64,000 bases of DNA from Desulfogranum mediterraneum DSM 13871. GTDB lineage: Bacteria > Desulfobacterota > Desulfobulbia > Desulfobulbales > Desulfobulbaceae. The notes below the pieces were generated by a model, which had not been told where the DNA came from, ran no database searches, and worked only from the letters and a program-made list of their open reading frames with translations. Both the position numbers and the translations under genes were made by a program. The stretch spans positions 169,675 to 233,674 of the forward strand of contig NZ_AUCW01000012.1 of assembly GCF_000429965.1 (NCBI RefSeq), given 5' to 3'. The stretch's first letter is position 1; the number at the start of each line of letters is the position of its first letter. This document shows, one piece after another, positions 9,100-16,937 of the stretch.

Positions 9100-10389
9100 C
9101 TAGCTGGTACCGCTGCCAGCGGCAGCCTCGACCAGGACCCGGGTCAGAGTCGAGAGGTCTTCGGGGCTGATGATGTAGGGCGGCATGATATAGAGCAGGC
9201 GACCAAAGGGACGGATCCAGACCCCCTGCTCCACAAAGAAGCGCTGCAGCCGGGCCATATCCACCGGCTCTTTCAGCTCGACCACGCCGATCCCACCCAG
9301 GACCCGGACATCGCTGACCGTCGACAAGGCCCTGGCCGGGGCCAGCTCGGCGGTGAGCTGGGCCTCGATGGCGCCGACCCGTTCCTGCCAAGGCTCGTCC
9401 TGGAGCAGGCCCAGGGAGGCGGAGGCCACGGCACAGGCCAGGGGATTGCCCATGAAGGTGGGGCCGTGCATGAAGACCCCGGAGGCACCCTTGGAGATGG
9501 TCACCGCGATCTCGGTGGTGGCCAGGGTGGCGGCCAGGGTCATATAGCCGCCGGTGATGGCCTTGCCCACACACATGATGTCCGGGGCGATCCCGGCATG
9601 GTCCACGGCAAACATCCGGCCGGTCCGGCCAAAGCCGGTGGCGATCTCGTCACAGATCAACAGCACCCCGTAGCTGTCGCAGAGGCTGCGCAGCCCCTTG
9701 AGGTAGTCGGGATGGTAGATCCACATGCCGCCGGCACCCTGGACCAGGGGCTCAACGATCACCGCCGCCAGCTCCTGGTGGTGCTCTTCGAGCAGCCGCT
9801 CCATCTCCTCCAGGTCCTCGGCCTGCCACTGCTGGTCATAGCGACAGCTCGGGCGCGGGGCAAAGAGTTGCTTGGGCAGGGCGCCCTCAAACAGGGAGTG
9901 CATCCCGTTCACCGGGTCACAGACGGACATGGCATGGAAGGTGTCCCCATGGTAGCCGCCGCGGATGGTCAGGAGGCGATGCTTCCGGGGCTTGCCCAGG
10001 CTATGCCAGTACTGGAGCGCCATCTTCAGGGCGACTTCCACACTCACCGAACCGGAATCACAGAGAAAGACCTTATCCAAGGGTTCGGGACTGATGGCCA
10101 CCAGCCGCCGGCCCAGCTCCACCGCCGGTCCATGGGTCAGGCCGCCGAACATCACGTGGGACATCCTGTCCAGTTGCTCATGGGCAGCCCTGTCCAACAC
10201 CGGGTGGCAGTAGCCGTGGATCACCGACCACCAGGAGGACATGCCGTCGATCAGGGTCTGCCCGTCTTCCAGGGTGAGCCGCACCCCGGCAGCCGAGGCC
10301 ACCGGAAAGACCGGCAGGGGCTGGGTCATGGAGGTGTAGGGATGCCAGAGATGCTCCCGGTCAAAGTCGAGCAGGGACTGATCACTCAT
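9100..10389 (-). CDS. bioA: Adenosylmethionine-8-amino-7-oxononanoate aminotransferase (DAPA synthase)
   Basis: This is a 429-residue class-III PLP aminotransferase that makes 7,8-diaminopelargonate from KAPA using SAM as amino donor, the penultimate-stage step of biotin synthesis. Typical BioA features are the N-terminal [18 protein letters not shown] region, [16 protein letters not shown], the [16 protein letters not shown] substrate block, [11 protein letters not shown], and the PLP lysine in [10 protein letters not shown]. The ATG at 10389 is chosen because the upstream in-frame extension is bioB read in another frame. The first codons overlap the end of bioB by 8 bases, indicating translational coupling. 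bioF and bioD are not in the window. Confidence 0.95.
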   Translation of the reverse strand: MSDQSLLDFDREHLWHPYTSMTQPLPVFPVASAAGVRLTLEDGQTLIDGMSSWWSVIHGYCHPVLDRAAHEQLDRMSHVMFGGLTHGPAVELGRRLVAISPEPLDKVFLCDSGSVSVEVALKMALQYWHSLGKPRKHRLLTIRGGYHGDTFHAMSVCDPVNGMHSLFEGALPKQLFAPRPSCRYDQQWQAEDLEEMERLLEEHHQELAAVIVEPLVQGAGGMWIYHPDYLKGLRSLCDSYGVLLICDEIATGFGRTGRMFAVDHAGIAPDIMCVGKAITGGYMTLAATLATTEIAVTISKGASGVFMHGPTFMGNPLACAVASASLGLLQDEPWQERVGAIEAQLTAELAPARALSTVSDVRVLGGIGVVELKEPVDMARLQRFFVEQGVWIRPFGRLLYIMPPYIISPEDLSTLTRVLVEAAAGSGTS

Positions 10390-11365
10390 CCCCTGCATCC
10401 CGCTCAAAGGTGAAGCCCATGGCAGCGAGCTGCTCCAGGTCTTCGCCGAGACTGGAACCGGTGGTGGTGAGGTAGTTGCCGACAATGGCGCCGTTGGCAC
10501 CGGCGGCAAAACAGCGATACTGATCCGCCCCCAACTGCTGCCGTCCCCCGGCCATCCGAATCACTGCCGTGGGATTGATCAGACGAAAGAGGGCGATCAC
10601 GGTGAGCACCTCTTCAGAGCTCAGGGGTTCCAGCTCGGCCAGGGGCGTTCCCGGAATCGGGGTCAACAGGTTCATGGGGATGGAGGTGATGCCCAGCTCC
10701 CTTAGCTCCAGGGCCAGGGCGATCCGATCCTCCATGGACTCACCCATGCCGATGATCCCGCCGGAGCAGAGCGACATCCCTGCCTCCCGGGCGATCTTGA
10801 GGGTGGCGACCTTCTCTTCCCAGGTATGGGTGGTGCAGACCTGGGGGAAAAAGTCCCTGTTGGCCTCCAGGTTGCAATGATAGCGGCTGACCCCGGTCTT
10901 GACCAGGGAGGCGGCGACCTCCTCATCCAGCAGTCCGGCCGAGGCGCAGAACAGCATGGAGGTGGCGGCGGCGATATCCTGGTAGAGGCTGGCCAGTTGA
11001 TTGACGGTTTCCTGGCTGAGGTTGCGACCACTGGTGACCAGGGAGAGCCGATGGACCTGATGCTCATCGTTGTCCCTGGCAATGGTCATGGCCTCTTCCG
11101 GTTCAATCAGGGTATAGGTATCGATACCGGTATGATGGCGGGCCGACTGGGCACAGAAGCGGCAATTCTCGGTGCAGTTGCCGCTCTTGGCATTGATGAT
11201 GGAGCAGAGGTGGAAGCGATTGCCCATCTTTTCCCGGCGGATCTCATCGGCCGCCTGGAACAGCGCCTCCTTATCTGGGCCGGCGGCCAGTTCCAGGGCC
11301 GTGGCTCGATCGGGCCGCCCGCCCTTGAGGATCTCTTCTTTGAGCTGTTGTAGTGTCTTAGGCAT
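10382..11365 (-). CDS. bioB: Biotin synthase (radical SAM)
   Basis: 327 residues. The radical-SAM cluster motif is CTENCRFC, followed by [10 protein letters not shown]. The [2Fe-2S]-site region [14 protein letters not shown] and the [11 protein letters not shown] block are both typical of BioB. It inserts sulfur into dethiobiotin. AGGAG lies about 12 bases upstream of the ATG. It is third in a leftward operon: 14 bases after the YkgJ-type gene and overlapping bioA. Length matches the family and all expected cysteines are present. Confidence 0.95.
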   Translation of the reverse strand: MPKTLQQLKEEILKGGRPDRATALELAAGPDKEALFQAADEIRREKMGNRFHLCSIINAKSGNCTENCRFCAQSARHHTGIDTYTLIEPEEAMTIARDNDEHQVHRLSLVTSGRNLSQETVNQLASLYQDIAAATSMLFCASAGLLDEEVAASLVKTGVSRYHCNLEANRDFFPQVCTTHTWEEKVATLKIAREAGMSLCSGGIIGMGESMEDRIALALELRELGITSIPMNLLTPIPGTPLAELEPLSSEEVLTVIALFRLINPTAVIRMAGGRQQLGADQYRCFAAGANGAIVGNYLTTTGSSLGEDLEQLAAMGFTFERDAGDE

Positions 11366-11379
11366 GAGCTGGGATTCTC

Positions 11380-12021
11380 CTACTTCTTGAGGCAGGTTTT
11401 AATATCTTTGGGTGGACCGTTGACAATCATCTCGGCAATGGTCAGCTTGAGCTTGGGATAGAGGTGGCGGACGCTGCCCAGGAATCTCGATTCCAGCTGG
11501 GCCAGACGACGATAGAGGATGGTACGCTCCATGGCCGGGGCATCGGTCTCCACCGCATACCTGTCCTCAACGATCTCCTGGCAGCGGAAGCAACCGGGAA
11601 ATCGCAGATGCTGCCCATCGGGCCGGGTAAGGGTCGCCGGCACCCCATGGGTCCTGCAGATCATCAGACGATGTTTGTAGAGGCCGCAGAGGCCATCCTC
11701 CACCAGAGGACACTTGAGTTGGGGCCGTTCCCCCTGGGCCAGGATACGGCCGGACTCCTCCACATAGCTCCGGGCCCGCTCCATGATTCGATCCAGCTGC
11801 TCATCCTCCAGGGCCCGAATCCCTTCCCAGAGATAGGCCCACTCACTGTAGGTATAGTGCTGGAAGTAGGAGTCACAGCAGTTATCCGGACAGCCTTCAC
11901 AGCTGAGGGCTATCTGGCTGGCAACCTCATCGTAACTGGTGGCCATGGTCTCATAAATTTCCGCGATTTCACAGGATAGTTCTGGTGGTAAAAACAACTC
12001 ACTCATACGCTCAGTACCCAT
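11380..12021 (-). CDS. YkgJ-type cysteine-cluster protein
   Basis: A 213-residue protein with the pattern of the CxxCxxxCC cluster family (zinc or iron-sulfur binding). Its cysteines occur in CEGCPDNCC near residue 40, CPLVEDGLCGLY, MICRTHG and PGCFRCQE. The start ATG shares its A with the TGA of the preceding AMMECR1 gene (TGATG), and GAGGA lies about 9 bases upstream, so translation is probably coupled. It sits directly before bioB. A role in delivering or maintaining the Fe-S clusters that BioB consumes is conceivable but is only a guess from position. The biochemical function of the family is not established. Confidence 0.7.
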   Translation of the reverse strand: MGTERMSELFLPPELSCEIAEIYETMATSYDEVASQIALSCEGCPDNCCDSYFQHYTYSEWAYLWEGIRALEDEQLDRIMERARSYVEESGRILAQGERPQLKCPLVEDGLCGLYKHRLMICRTHGVPATLTRPDGQHLRFPGCFRCQEIVEDRYAVETDAPAMERTILYRRLAQLESRFLGSVRHLYPKLKLTIAEMIVNGPPKDIKTCLKK

Positions 12022-12593
12022 CAGCGGGCTTCCTCAAAGTAATGTACGTGGTAGGTCTCTATTTCCAAGGGACTGGTTCGCCAATAGTGCTCGCCAAGAC
12101 CGGCCTTACAACAGAGATGGCCTAAAAAGGCGGCTGGATCCGGAAGCTGCTTCCAGACCTGGGGTAAAAAGGTGGCACCGGCCCCTGACGGCGCCTTCAG
12201 GATAACGCCGTCAATCTCTGGCCTGAGTTTCCGGAGTAACTCTTCCGGTCCCGAGTAGGTAAGTGGTAGGGGCTTGCTGAGGACAGAGACAGAGAGCTGC
12301 AGGGCGGCCACCTCCGGGGCGGACACAGGGGTAAAGCGATGATCGTGGAAGGCCGCATTGAGGGCGTGTCGCCTGACCCCGTCCAGGAGCGACTCCATGG
12401 CCTGGAGCGAACCGATACAACCGCGCAACGCCTCCCGCTGGTGGAGGGTGACAAAGACTCCCCGCCGCTCCTGGAGGGCGGGATCGTCCAGTTCACGCGC
12501 TGTCAGCGGATCACTGGCCGCTAGCTCCAGGTGTTCCTCTATGGTCTGCCGGGCCAGCCGGACAAGAACCTGTCCCTGCTCTGGACTCAGCAT
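12021..12593 (-). CDS. AMMECR1-domain protein (AmmeMemoRadiSam system protein A)
   Basis: This is a 190-residue protein covering a full AMMECR1 domain. Hallmarks are GVFVTLHQREALRGCIGS (the strictly conserved LRGCIG), NAAFHDHRFTPVSAPE, the SVLSKPLPL strand and DGVILKAPSGAGATFLPQVW near the end. Related proteins often occur with a Memo protein and a radical SAM enzyme; neither partner is next to it here. GGAGAGG precedes the ATG. It is the first gene of the leftward AMMECR1-YkgJ-bioB-bioA unit, and its stop overlaps the next start by one base. Function unknown; a modification role is proposed for the family. Confidence 0.85.
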   Translation of the reverse strand: MLSPEQGQVLVRLARQTIEEHLELAASDPLTARELDDPALQERRGVFVTLHQREALRGCIGSLQAMESLLDGVRRHALNAAFHDHRFTPVSAPEVAALQLSVSVLSKPLPLTYSGPEELLRKLRPEIDGVILKAPSGAGATFLPQVWKQLPDPAAFLGHLCCKAGLGEHYWRTSPLEIETYHVHYFEEAR

Positions 12594-12634
12594 ATCCTCT
12601 CCATATCGTGTTCCTCAAGATCTACAGGCCCCGT

Positions 12635-12662
12635 ACTCTATTTCAGTTGTGGATGCTGTCAA
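12635..12662 (-). promoter_or_regulatory. Candidate promoter of the AMMECR1-YkgJ-bioB-bioA operon
   Basis: On the minus strand a perfect -35 TTGACA (12662-12657) is followed 16 bases later by TAGAGT (12640-12635) as -10. This places the start about 40 bases before the first gene. Just upstream, GGTAAA (12673-12678) and TTTACC (12696-12701) form an inverted repeat that could be an operator. It only loosely resembles BirA sites. Confidence 0.45.
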
Positions 12663-12835
12663 CATAAATATAGGTAAACCGATTCATTTCAAACATTTAC
12701 CTCCCTGGCAAATGCACAACCGCCCCCTGTGAGACCACAGGGAATACGGATCAGCAACAACCAGCCAAACAGTTAATCTTACTGTACTTTACCCAGAACG
12801 CCTCCCCGACCGGACCCGGGAAAGCGACAGCGCCA

Positions 12836-13363
12836 TTATTGGCTTTGCTCCATCCCCTGGAGGGAGAGTTCGCCGGAACTTTCAAAGGGGATCTTCTTGC
12901 TGAAGCCGCTGTTGCCCAGCCGGACATTGCCGGTGAGCAGATAGCTGAGGGGCTGGAGTGTGGTGGTGGAGGAGTTGGCCTGGATCAGGCCGACCACCGA
13001 AGAGATCATCTCAAACATGGAGGCATAGACCCGCACCGGCACCAGGGCGGTCCCATAGGCGGGGATTTCCTGACGGGAGCCGCTGATACCGCTGGCAAAC
13101 TTACGGCCATCGATGTGGAGCTCACAGTCGACGCTCTCCACATCCAGCCCGATCTTGTTGGGATTCATCACCCTCAGCTGGACCAGGAAGGAGGTTTCCA
13201 TGCCCCGGACCTCCTCCACCTGGATATCGGCGATGGTTATCCTGGGTTGTTCCGCCAACCGGCCCAGACCGGCACAACCGCCGAACAGCAGGACCAAGAG
13301 CAGCAGACCGCCAAGGACGACGCCCCTTCCCATTCCCTTCGAACTCCTCCTCACCAACGCCAT
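12836..13363 (-). CDS. LEA14-like (LEA type 2) lipoprotein
   Basis: 175 residues. A basic N-terminus and a hydrophobic run end in a lipobox, LLFGGC, so the mature protein is expected to be membrane-anchored in the periplasm. The body is a single WHy/LEA type 2 domain: ADIQVEEVRGMETSFLVQLRVMNPN, then the conserved SVDCELHIDGRKFASGIS strand pair. Such domains are beta-sandwiches linked to desiccation or stress tolerance; the bacterial lipoproteins are uncharacterised. GGAGG sits 6 bases before the ATG. About 240 bases of non-coding DNA separate it from the AMMECR1 operon start. Confidence 0.8.
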   Translation of the reverse strand: MALVRRSSKGMGRGVVLGGLLLLVLLFGGCAGLGRLAEQPRITIADIQVEEVRGMETSFLVQLRVMNPNKIGLDVESVDCELHIDGRKFASGISGSRQEIPAYGTALVPVRVYASMFEMISSVVGLIQANSSTTTLQPLSYLLTGNVRLGNSGFSKKIPFESSGELSLQGMEQSQ

Positions 13364-13442
13364 ACCTCTCCTCCATCACCATAGGATTACAGGCCCGCAT
13401 ACCTTGTGGCGTCAAGCCCCCCTCCTGCTCAGGCGAAAAGCA

Positions 13443-13471
13443 TTGACGCATAACCTGCTGTTTTGTATTTA
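13443..13471 (+). promoter_or_regulatory. Candidate sigma70 promoter for the sodium channel gene
   Basis: -35 TTGACG at 13443-13448, 17-base spacer, -10 TATTTA at 13466-13471. It lies about 90 bases upstream of the ion channel start. Confidence 0.45.
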
Positions 13472-13561
13472 CGAATAAGCTTGTTACCAGAGGCAGCATC
13501 CTTTTACTGGTCCCTTAAGGGCAACCCGAAACTGACCATACAGCTCTAGCGCTCAACACCC

Positions 13562-14491
13562 ATGGTTCTTCCGAAAAACACCATCCCGCCAAGCGGTCTG
13601 CGAGGTCGACTCCACCGTTTCGTGGAAAGCAGCTTTGTTATCCGTTTCATCACCCTGCTGATCATCATCAACTCCGTGACCCTGGGACTTGAAACCAACC
13701 CTGAACTCAGCCAAGCCTACGGTCCCCTGCTCTTGACCATCGACAAATCGATCCTGATGGTCTTCAGCCTTGAGCTGCTGCTCAAGTTTGCGGCCTATCG
13801 CCTTGACTTTTTTAAATCAGGTTGGAACAACTTCGACTTTTTCATCGTGACCATTGCCTGGATTCCGGCCATCGGCGCCTTTTCCATCCTCCGCTCTCTG
13901 AGGATCTTACGCGTCTTCCGGCTCTTCTCCATCGTGCCGCAGATGCGCAGGGTCCTGACGGCTCTGCTCCACTCTATCCCCGGGATGCTCTCGGTGGTCG
14001 GCATCCTGACCCTGATCTTCTATGTCTGTGCGGTGCTCGCCACAACCCTCTTTGGCGGCCACCAGGATCCACAGCTGCAGCAGTGGTTTGGCTCGGTCTC
14101 GGCCTCCCTCTACACCCTGTTTCAGATCATGACCCTGGAAAGCTGGTCCATGGGGATCGTCCGGCCGACCATGGAAATATATCCCCTCTCCTGGCTCTAC
14201 TTCCTCCCCTTTATCATCGTCACCAGCTTTGCCGTGCTCAACCTCTTCATCGGGATCATTGTGGACGCCATGCAGACCGCTCAACAGGAACCACGGGAGT
14301 CGGATAAATCAGAACTCAAGCAGTTCACCCACCTGGAGGTTGAAAGTCTCCACAGCCAGCTTGACCGGGTGCAGGGAGAACTGGCCTCACTCAAGGCCTT
14401 AATCGCCAGCCGAAAGCGTTCCCGGGGAGAGCAGACCGCCTCCCCCTCAGCCGCCCCTACCGGCGGCACTGAGGATGATATACACTCCTAA
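13562..14491 (+). CDS. NaChBac-type voltage-gated sodium channel
   Basis: 309 residues with six transmembrane segments. S4 carries arginines exactly every third residue (R111, R114, R117, R120) in RSLRILRVFRLF. The pore loop holds the filter TLESWSM at residues 191-197, the EEEE-type sodium filter of bacterial NaV channels; the stretch TLESWSMGIVRP matches the NavAb type closely. S6 ends in NLFIGIIVDAMQTA. A C-terminal coiled coil (about 240-280) fits the four-helix neck that assembles the tetramer. In alkaliphiles and marine bacteria such channels serve Na+ homeostasis and motility; nothing here fixes the role. Confidence 0.92.
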   Translation: MVLPKNTIPPSGLRGRLHRFVESSFVIRFITLLIIINSVTLGLETNPELSQAYGPLLLTIDKSILMVFSLELLLKFAAYRLDFFKSGWNNFDFFIVTIAWIPAIGAFSILRSLRILRVFRLFSIVPQMRRVLTALLHSIPGMLSVVGILTLIFYVCAVLATTLFGGHQDPQLQQWFGSVSASLYTLFQIMTLESWSMGIVRPTMEIYPLSWLYFLPFIIVTSFAVLNLFIGIIVDAMQTAQQEPRESDKSELKQFTHLEVESLHSQLDRVQGELASLKALIASRKRSRGEQTASPSAAPTGGTEDDIHS

Positions 14492-14493
14492 GA

Positions 14494-14655
14494 TCAAGAG
14501 GGAGGCAAAAAAACCTGGCGAAAGCGCTGCTCCGAGAGCCGGCTGCGCAGCTTCCGCCCCAGGACAGCGGGCAAACCCAGGCCGATACCCCCTGTGACCG
14601 TTCCGGCCAGGGTAAAGGTAACAACCACGATCAGAAGAGACGAGGGATCGATCAC
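14494..14655 (-). pseudogene. Internally deleted TSUP (TauE/SafE) permease remnant
   Basis: A 53-codon frame starts at a GTG at 14655 with GGGAG 9 bases upstream. The first 31 residues (MIDPSSLLIVVVTFTLAG, then TVTGGIGLGLPAV) match the usual N-terminal helix and GGxGLGxP motif of TSUP family exporters. The next stretch (LGRKLRSRLSEQRFRQVF) looks like the family's C-terminal loop before the last helix. About 200 residues between are missing, with the frame kept. This is probably a deletion scar; a functional small membrane protein is less likely. It converges with the sodium channel gene, with only 2 bases between stop codons. Confidence 0.5.
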
Positions 14656-14709
14656 GCTGCTGCTCCCGGTTGTCGCCCCTCCCTGCCAGGGCAGGTGTTA
14701 GCTCTTGTC

Positions 14710-14850
14710 AGGGAACCTTGAATAATCTGAAATTTTGTTCACAATCAAGGTGTGCGTGGCACATCAGCTCAGACATAGAGCTACTCTTCCGGGGATAACA
14801 CCTTCGTCATAGCGCAGAGACTAAGAGAAAAAGCACCTTTTAAAGGTAGC
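14710..14850 (+). repeat. MITE-like ~140-bp repeat, copy A (degenerate)
   Basis: The outer ends ACCTTGAATAAT and TTTTAAAGGTAGC and internal words (ATCAAGG, GGGGATAACA, GAGAAAAAGC) match copy B at 14855, but the copy is diverged. It lies directly head-to-tail with copy B. Confidence 0.55.
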
Positions 14851-14854
14851 ATTC

Positions 14855-14996
14855 AGGGTACCTTGAAAAATGAGATTTTCGATCAAGGTCAAGGCGCGCG
14901 ATACATTTTACCGTAGGCATATATTTGATATTCCGAGGATAAAATTTTGAGCGCAACGCCGAGATTGGAAGAAAAAGCCTTTTTCCAAGGTGGCCT
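14855..14996 (+). repeat. MITE-like ~140-bp repeat, copy B
   Basis: It starts GGTACCTTGAAAAATGAG and ends CCAAGGTGGCC, so its ends are inverted repeats of one another (ACCTTG.AAAA). The interior carries GATCAAGGTCAAGGCGCG and ATATTTGATATTCCGAGG. The right end abuts the stop codon of the Ni superoxide dismutase gene (14997). The same element is at 15490-15638 (inverted) and 45915-46053. Confidence 0.75.
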
Positions 14997-15464
14997 TCAG
15001 TCATGGCCAGGTGCAGGATAGTAGGGCACCAGGGCCTGGATACTCTCTTGCAGGGCCTGACCATACTGCACCTCCGCGTGCTGCTTGGCCTTCATGGCCG
15101 CAAGGATCACGGCATGATGCCGTTGGAGCCGCTCGGCGTAATCCTTCTGGCCCGGTTTCAGCCGCTGGGTCAGGAAGTAATCACTGATCGTGGCGATGAT
15201 CTTCTGGGCATGGTGCTCCTTGTTCATCACCCAGCGTACCAGCTGATTCCGGGACTGGGCATCCCCCTTGCCGGCCAGCTCGGTGATCAATCTTGCCGAC
15301 TTCTCCACGGTGACTCCGTCCTCCAGCATGGCCTGCACCCGGGCATGGTCATCATAGATGCCGCAGGGAACCTGGCAATGGGCTGCGGCCTGTGATGCCG
15401 CTCCCCAGATACCCACCGCCACCAGAACCGTCACCAGAATAGCCTTTGCAAACATGCCTTGCAT
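14997..15464 (-). CDS. sodN: Superoxide dismutase [Ni] with Sec signal peptide
   Basis: 155 residues. The nickel hook HCQVPCGIY is intact at residues 29-37 and matches the family pattern H-C-x-x-P-C-G-x-Y, where mature His1, Cys2 and Cys6 bind Ni. The four-helix part follows, ending in SDYFLTQRLKP as in other NiSODs. Family precursors usually carry a short propeptide removed by SodX. Here the hook is preceded by a typical signal peptide (positive N-terminus, hydrophobic run, SQAAA), so signal peptidase cutting after A28 would expose His1 directly and place the enzyme outside the cytoplasm. The start at 15464 is chosen because GGAGG lies 5 bases upstream. No sodX is nearby. The gene sits between repeat copies B and C. 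Confidence 0.85.
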   Translation of the reverse strand: MQGMFAKAILVTVLVAVGIWGAASQAAAHCQVPCGIYDDHARVQAMLEDGVTVEKSARLITELAGKGDAQSRNQLVRWVMNKEHHAQKIIATISDYFLTQRLKPGQKDYAERLQRHHAVILAAMKAKQHAEVQYGQALQESIQALVPYYPAPGHD

Positions 15465-15489
15465 ACCGTCCTCCATTGGTTAAGGGCCA

Positions 15490-15638
15490 AGGGCCACCTT
15501 GAAAGAGTGCTTTTCCTTCCAACTTCGGCCTTGGCTGCAAAACGTTATCCCCTAAACAGCAAACAGCAACCATATGGCCGGGGTAAAATTTATCGTGCGC
15601 CTTGACCTTGATCGAAAATCTCATTTTTCAAGCTAGCC
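15490..15638 (-). repeat. MITE-like ~140-bp repeat, copy C (inverted)
   Basis: Inverted relative to copy B. The left end is GGGCCACCTTGAAAGAG, and the right end reads GATCGAAAATCTCATTTTTCAAG, the complement of copy B's start. With copy B it brackets the NiSOD gene as an inverted pair. Confidence 0.7.
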
Positions 15639-15971
15639 TAAAGTAACAGATGCAGCAAACAGTAACGATGAAGGCAAGCCGGGGCAACAGACCGGGAGAA
15701 AAAGAGCTTCTTTTTCCGAACAGCGAGGCCTCTGCAGACCCGGGCTGCAACAGTGGGCCACCTTGAAACCCAGTGGACCAGGCCGTCACAGCCTCGCTGT
15801 TCAGGCCCCCTACAACGGAGCCGGGCGCAGGGCTACCCGGAGAGGAAGCGACTGCTGTTGCCAAAGAAGGGTTCCATTGTTACCATTTTTCTACAGCCCT
15901 GACCAAGAATCATCGTCCCCGGCAGTTCCCACCGCCAGCAAAGAGACAACCACGAAGAGACAATCACCCAG
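15639..15971. other. Non-coding gap with an inverted repeat
   Basis: No convincing gene is seen. GAACAGCGAGGC (15718-15729) and GCCTCGCTGTTC (15791-15802) form a perfect 12-bp inverted repeat, and GGGCCACCTTGAAA at about 15757 echoes the end of the MITE-like repeat, suggesting a further decayed copy. The region should hold the promoter of the moxR operon that follows; I could not assign one. Confidence 0.4.
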
Positions 15972-16937
15972 ATGACGTTCTCCAGACACAAGCCAAGCCC
16001 GGATGACCGGCCCGCAGCGCTCTCCCGCCTCTGGGCAGAGATCCTGACAGAGGCAGACCACTTTATCCTGGGCAAGGAAGAACAGTTCCGTCTGGCCCTC
16101 TGCTCGCTCCTGGCAGGCGGTCACCTCCTGATCGAAGACATCCCCGGGATCGGCAAGACCACCCTGGCCAAGGTCCTGGCCCAGATTCTCGGCCTGGAGT
16201 TCAGACGCGTCCAGTGTACCAGCGACATGCTCCCCGGAGATATCCTGGGGGTATCGATCTTTGAACAGCAGAGCGGCACCTTCAGCTTCCATCCAGGCCC
16301 GATCTTCACTCAGATCCTGCTGGCCGACGAGATCAACCGTTCTCCCCCCAAGACCCAGAGCGCCCTGCTGGAGGCCATGGAAGAGGAGCAGGTTTCCCTG
16401 GAAGGCACCACCCGGAAGTTGCCTGCCCCCTTCTTTGTGGTGGCCACCCAAAACGGCCTGGAACAGGCCGGAACCTACCCCCTGCCGGAATCACAGCTGG
16501 ATCGTTTTCTCTTCCGGATTGCCATCGGCTACCCGGACCGGGAGTCGGAAAGAGAACTGCTCACCAGGGGGGGACAGCTCCAATCCGGACGTCTTCCCCG
16601 ACGGCTGCTCTCACCTGAACAGATCCTGGAGCTGCAGCAGGAGGTGGCCAGGGTCCATCTCTCCCCAGCCCTGATCCACTACATCCAGGACCTGCTCGAC
16701 TTCAGCCGCCAATCAGGGGCCTTTACCCTGGGCCTGTCACCCCGGGCCGGACTCTCCCTGGTCCAGGCCGGCCGAGCCTGGGCTCTTCTCCAGAGCCGTG
16801 ACTATGTGCTGCCCGAGGATATCCAAGAGCTGCTGCCCCATGTGGGGGGCCATCGGCTGCGCACAGCCGACACCCTGGAGGAGATCCCCGAGCAGGAGCT
16901 GCGCCTGCTCTTCCAGGCCGTGGCGGTGAGCGTTTGA
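15972..16937 (+). CDS. MoxR-family AAA+ ATPase (operon 1)
   Basis: 321 residues. Walker A is IEDIPGIGKTTLAK, about residues 55-68. Walker B is ILLADEINRSPPKTQ, about 116-130, followed by LLEAMEEEQVSLEG and the sensor region VATQNGLEQAGTYPLPESQLDRFLF. A C-terminal lid domain follows. MoxR ATPases act as chaperones that activate or assemble partner proteins, usually VWA/DUF58 proteins encoded next door. The stop codon overlaps the TTG start of the DUF58 gene, so the two are translationally coupled. A second moxR operon is at 32.4 kb. Confidence 0.93.
   Translation: MTFSRHKPSPDDRPAALSRLWAEILTEADHFILGKEEQFRLALCSLLAGGHLLIEDIPGIGKTTLAKVLAQILGLEFRRVQCTSDMLPGDILGVSIFEQQSGTFSFHPGPIFTQILLADEINRSPPKTQSALLEAMEEEQVSLEGTTRKLPAPFFVVATQNGLEQAGTYPLPESQLDRFLFRIAIGYPDRESERELLTRGGQLQSGRLPRRLLSPEQILELQQEVARVHLSPALIHYIQDLLDFSRQSGAFTLGLSPRAGLSLVQAGRAWALLQSRDYVLPEDIQELLPHVGGHRLRTADTLEEIPEQELRLLFQAVAVSV

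Noticed and set aside
12673..12701. BirA operator for the bio operon
   Set aside because: The GGTAAA/TTTACC inverted repeat has a different half-site order and spacing from the known BirA consensus; kept only as a generic candidate operator.
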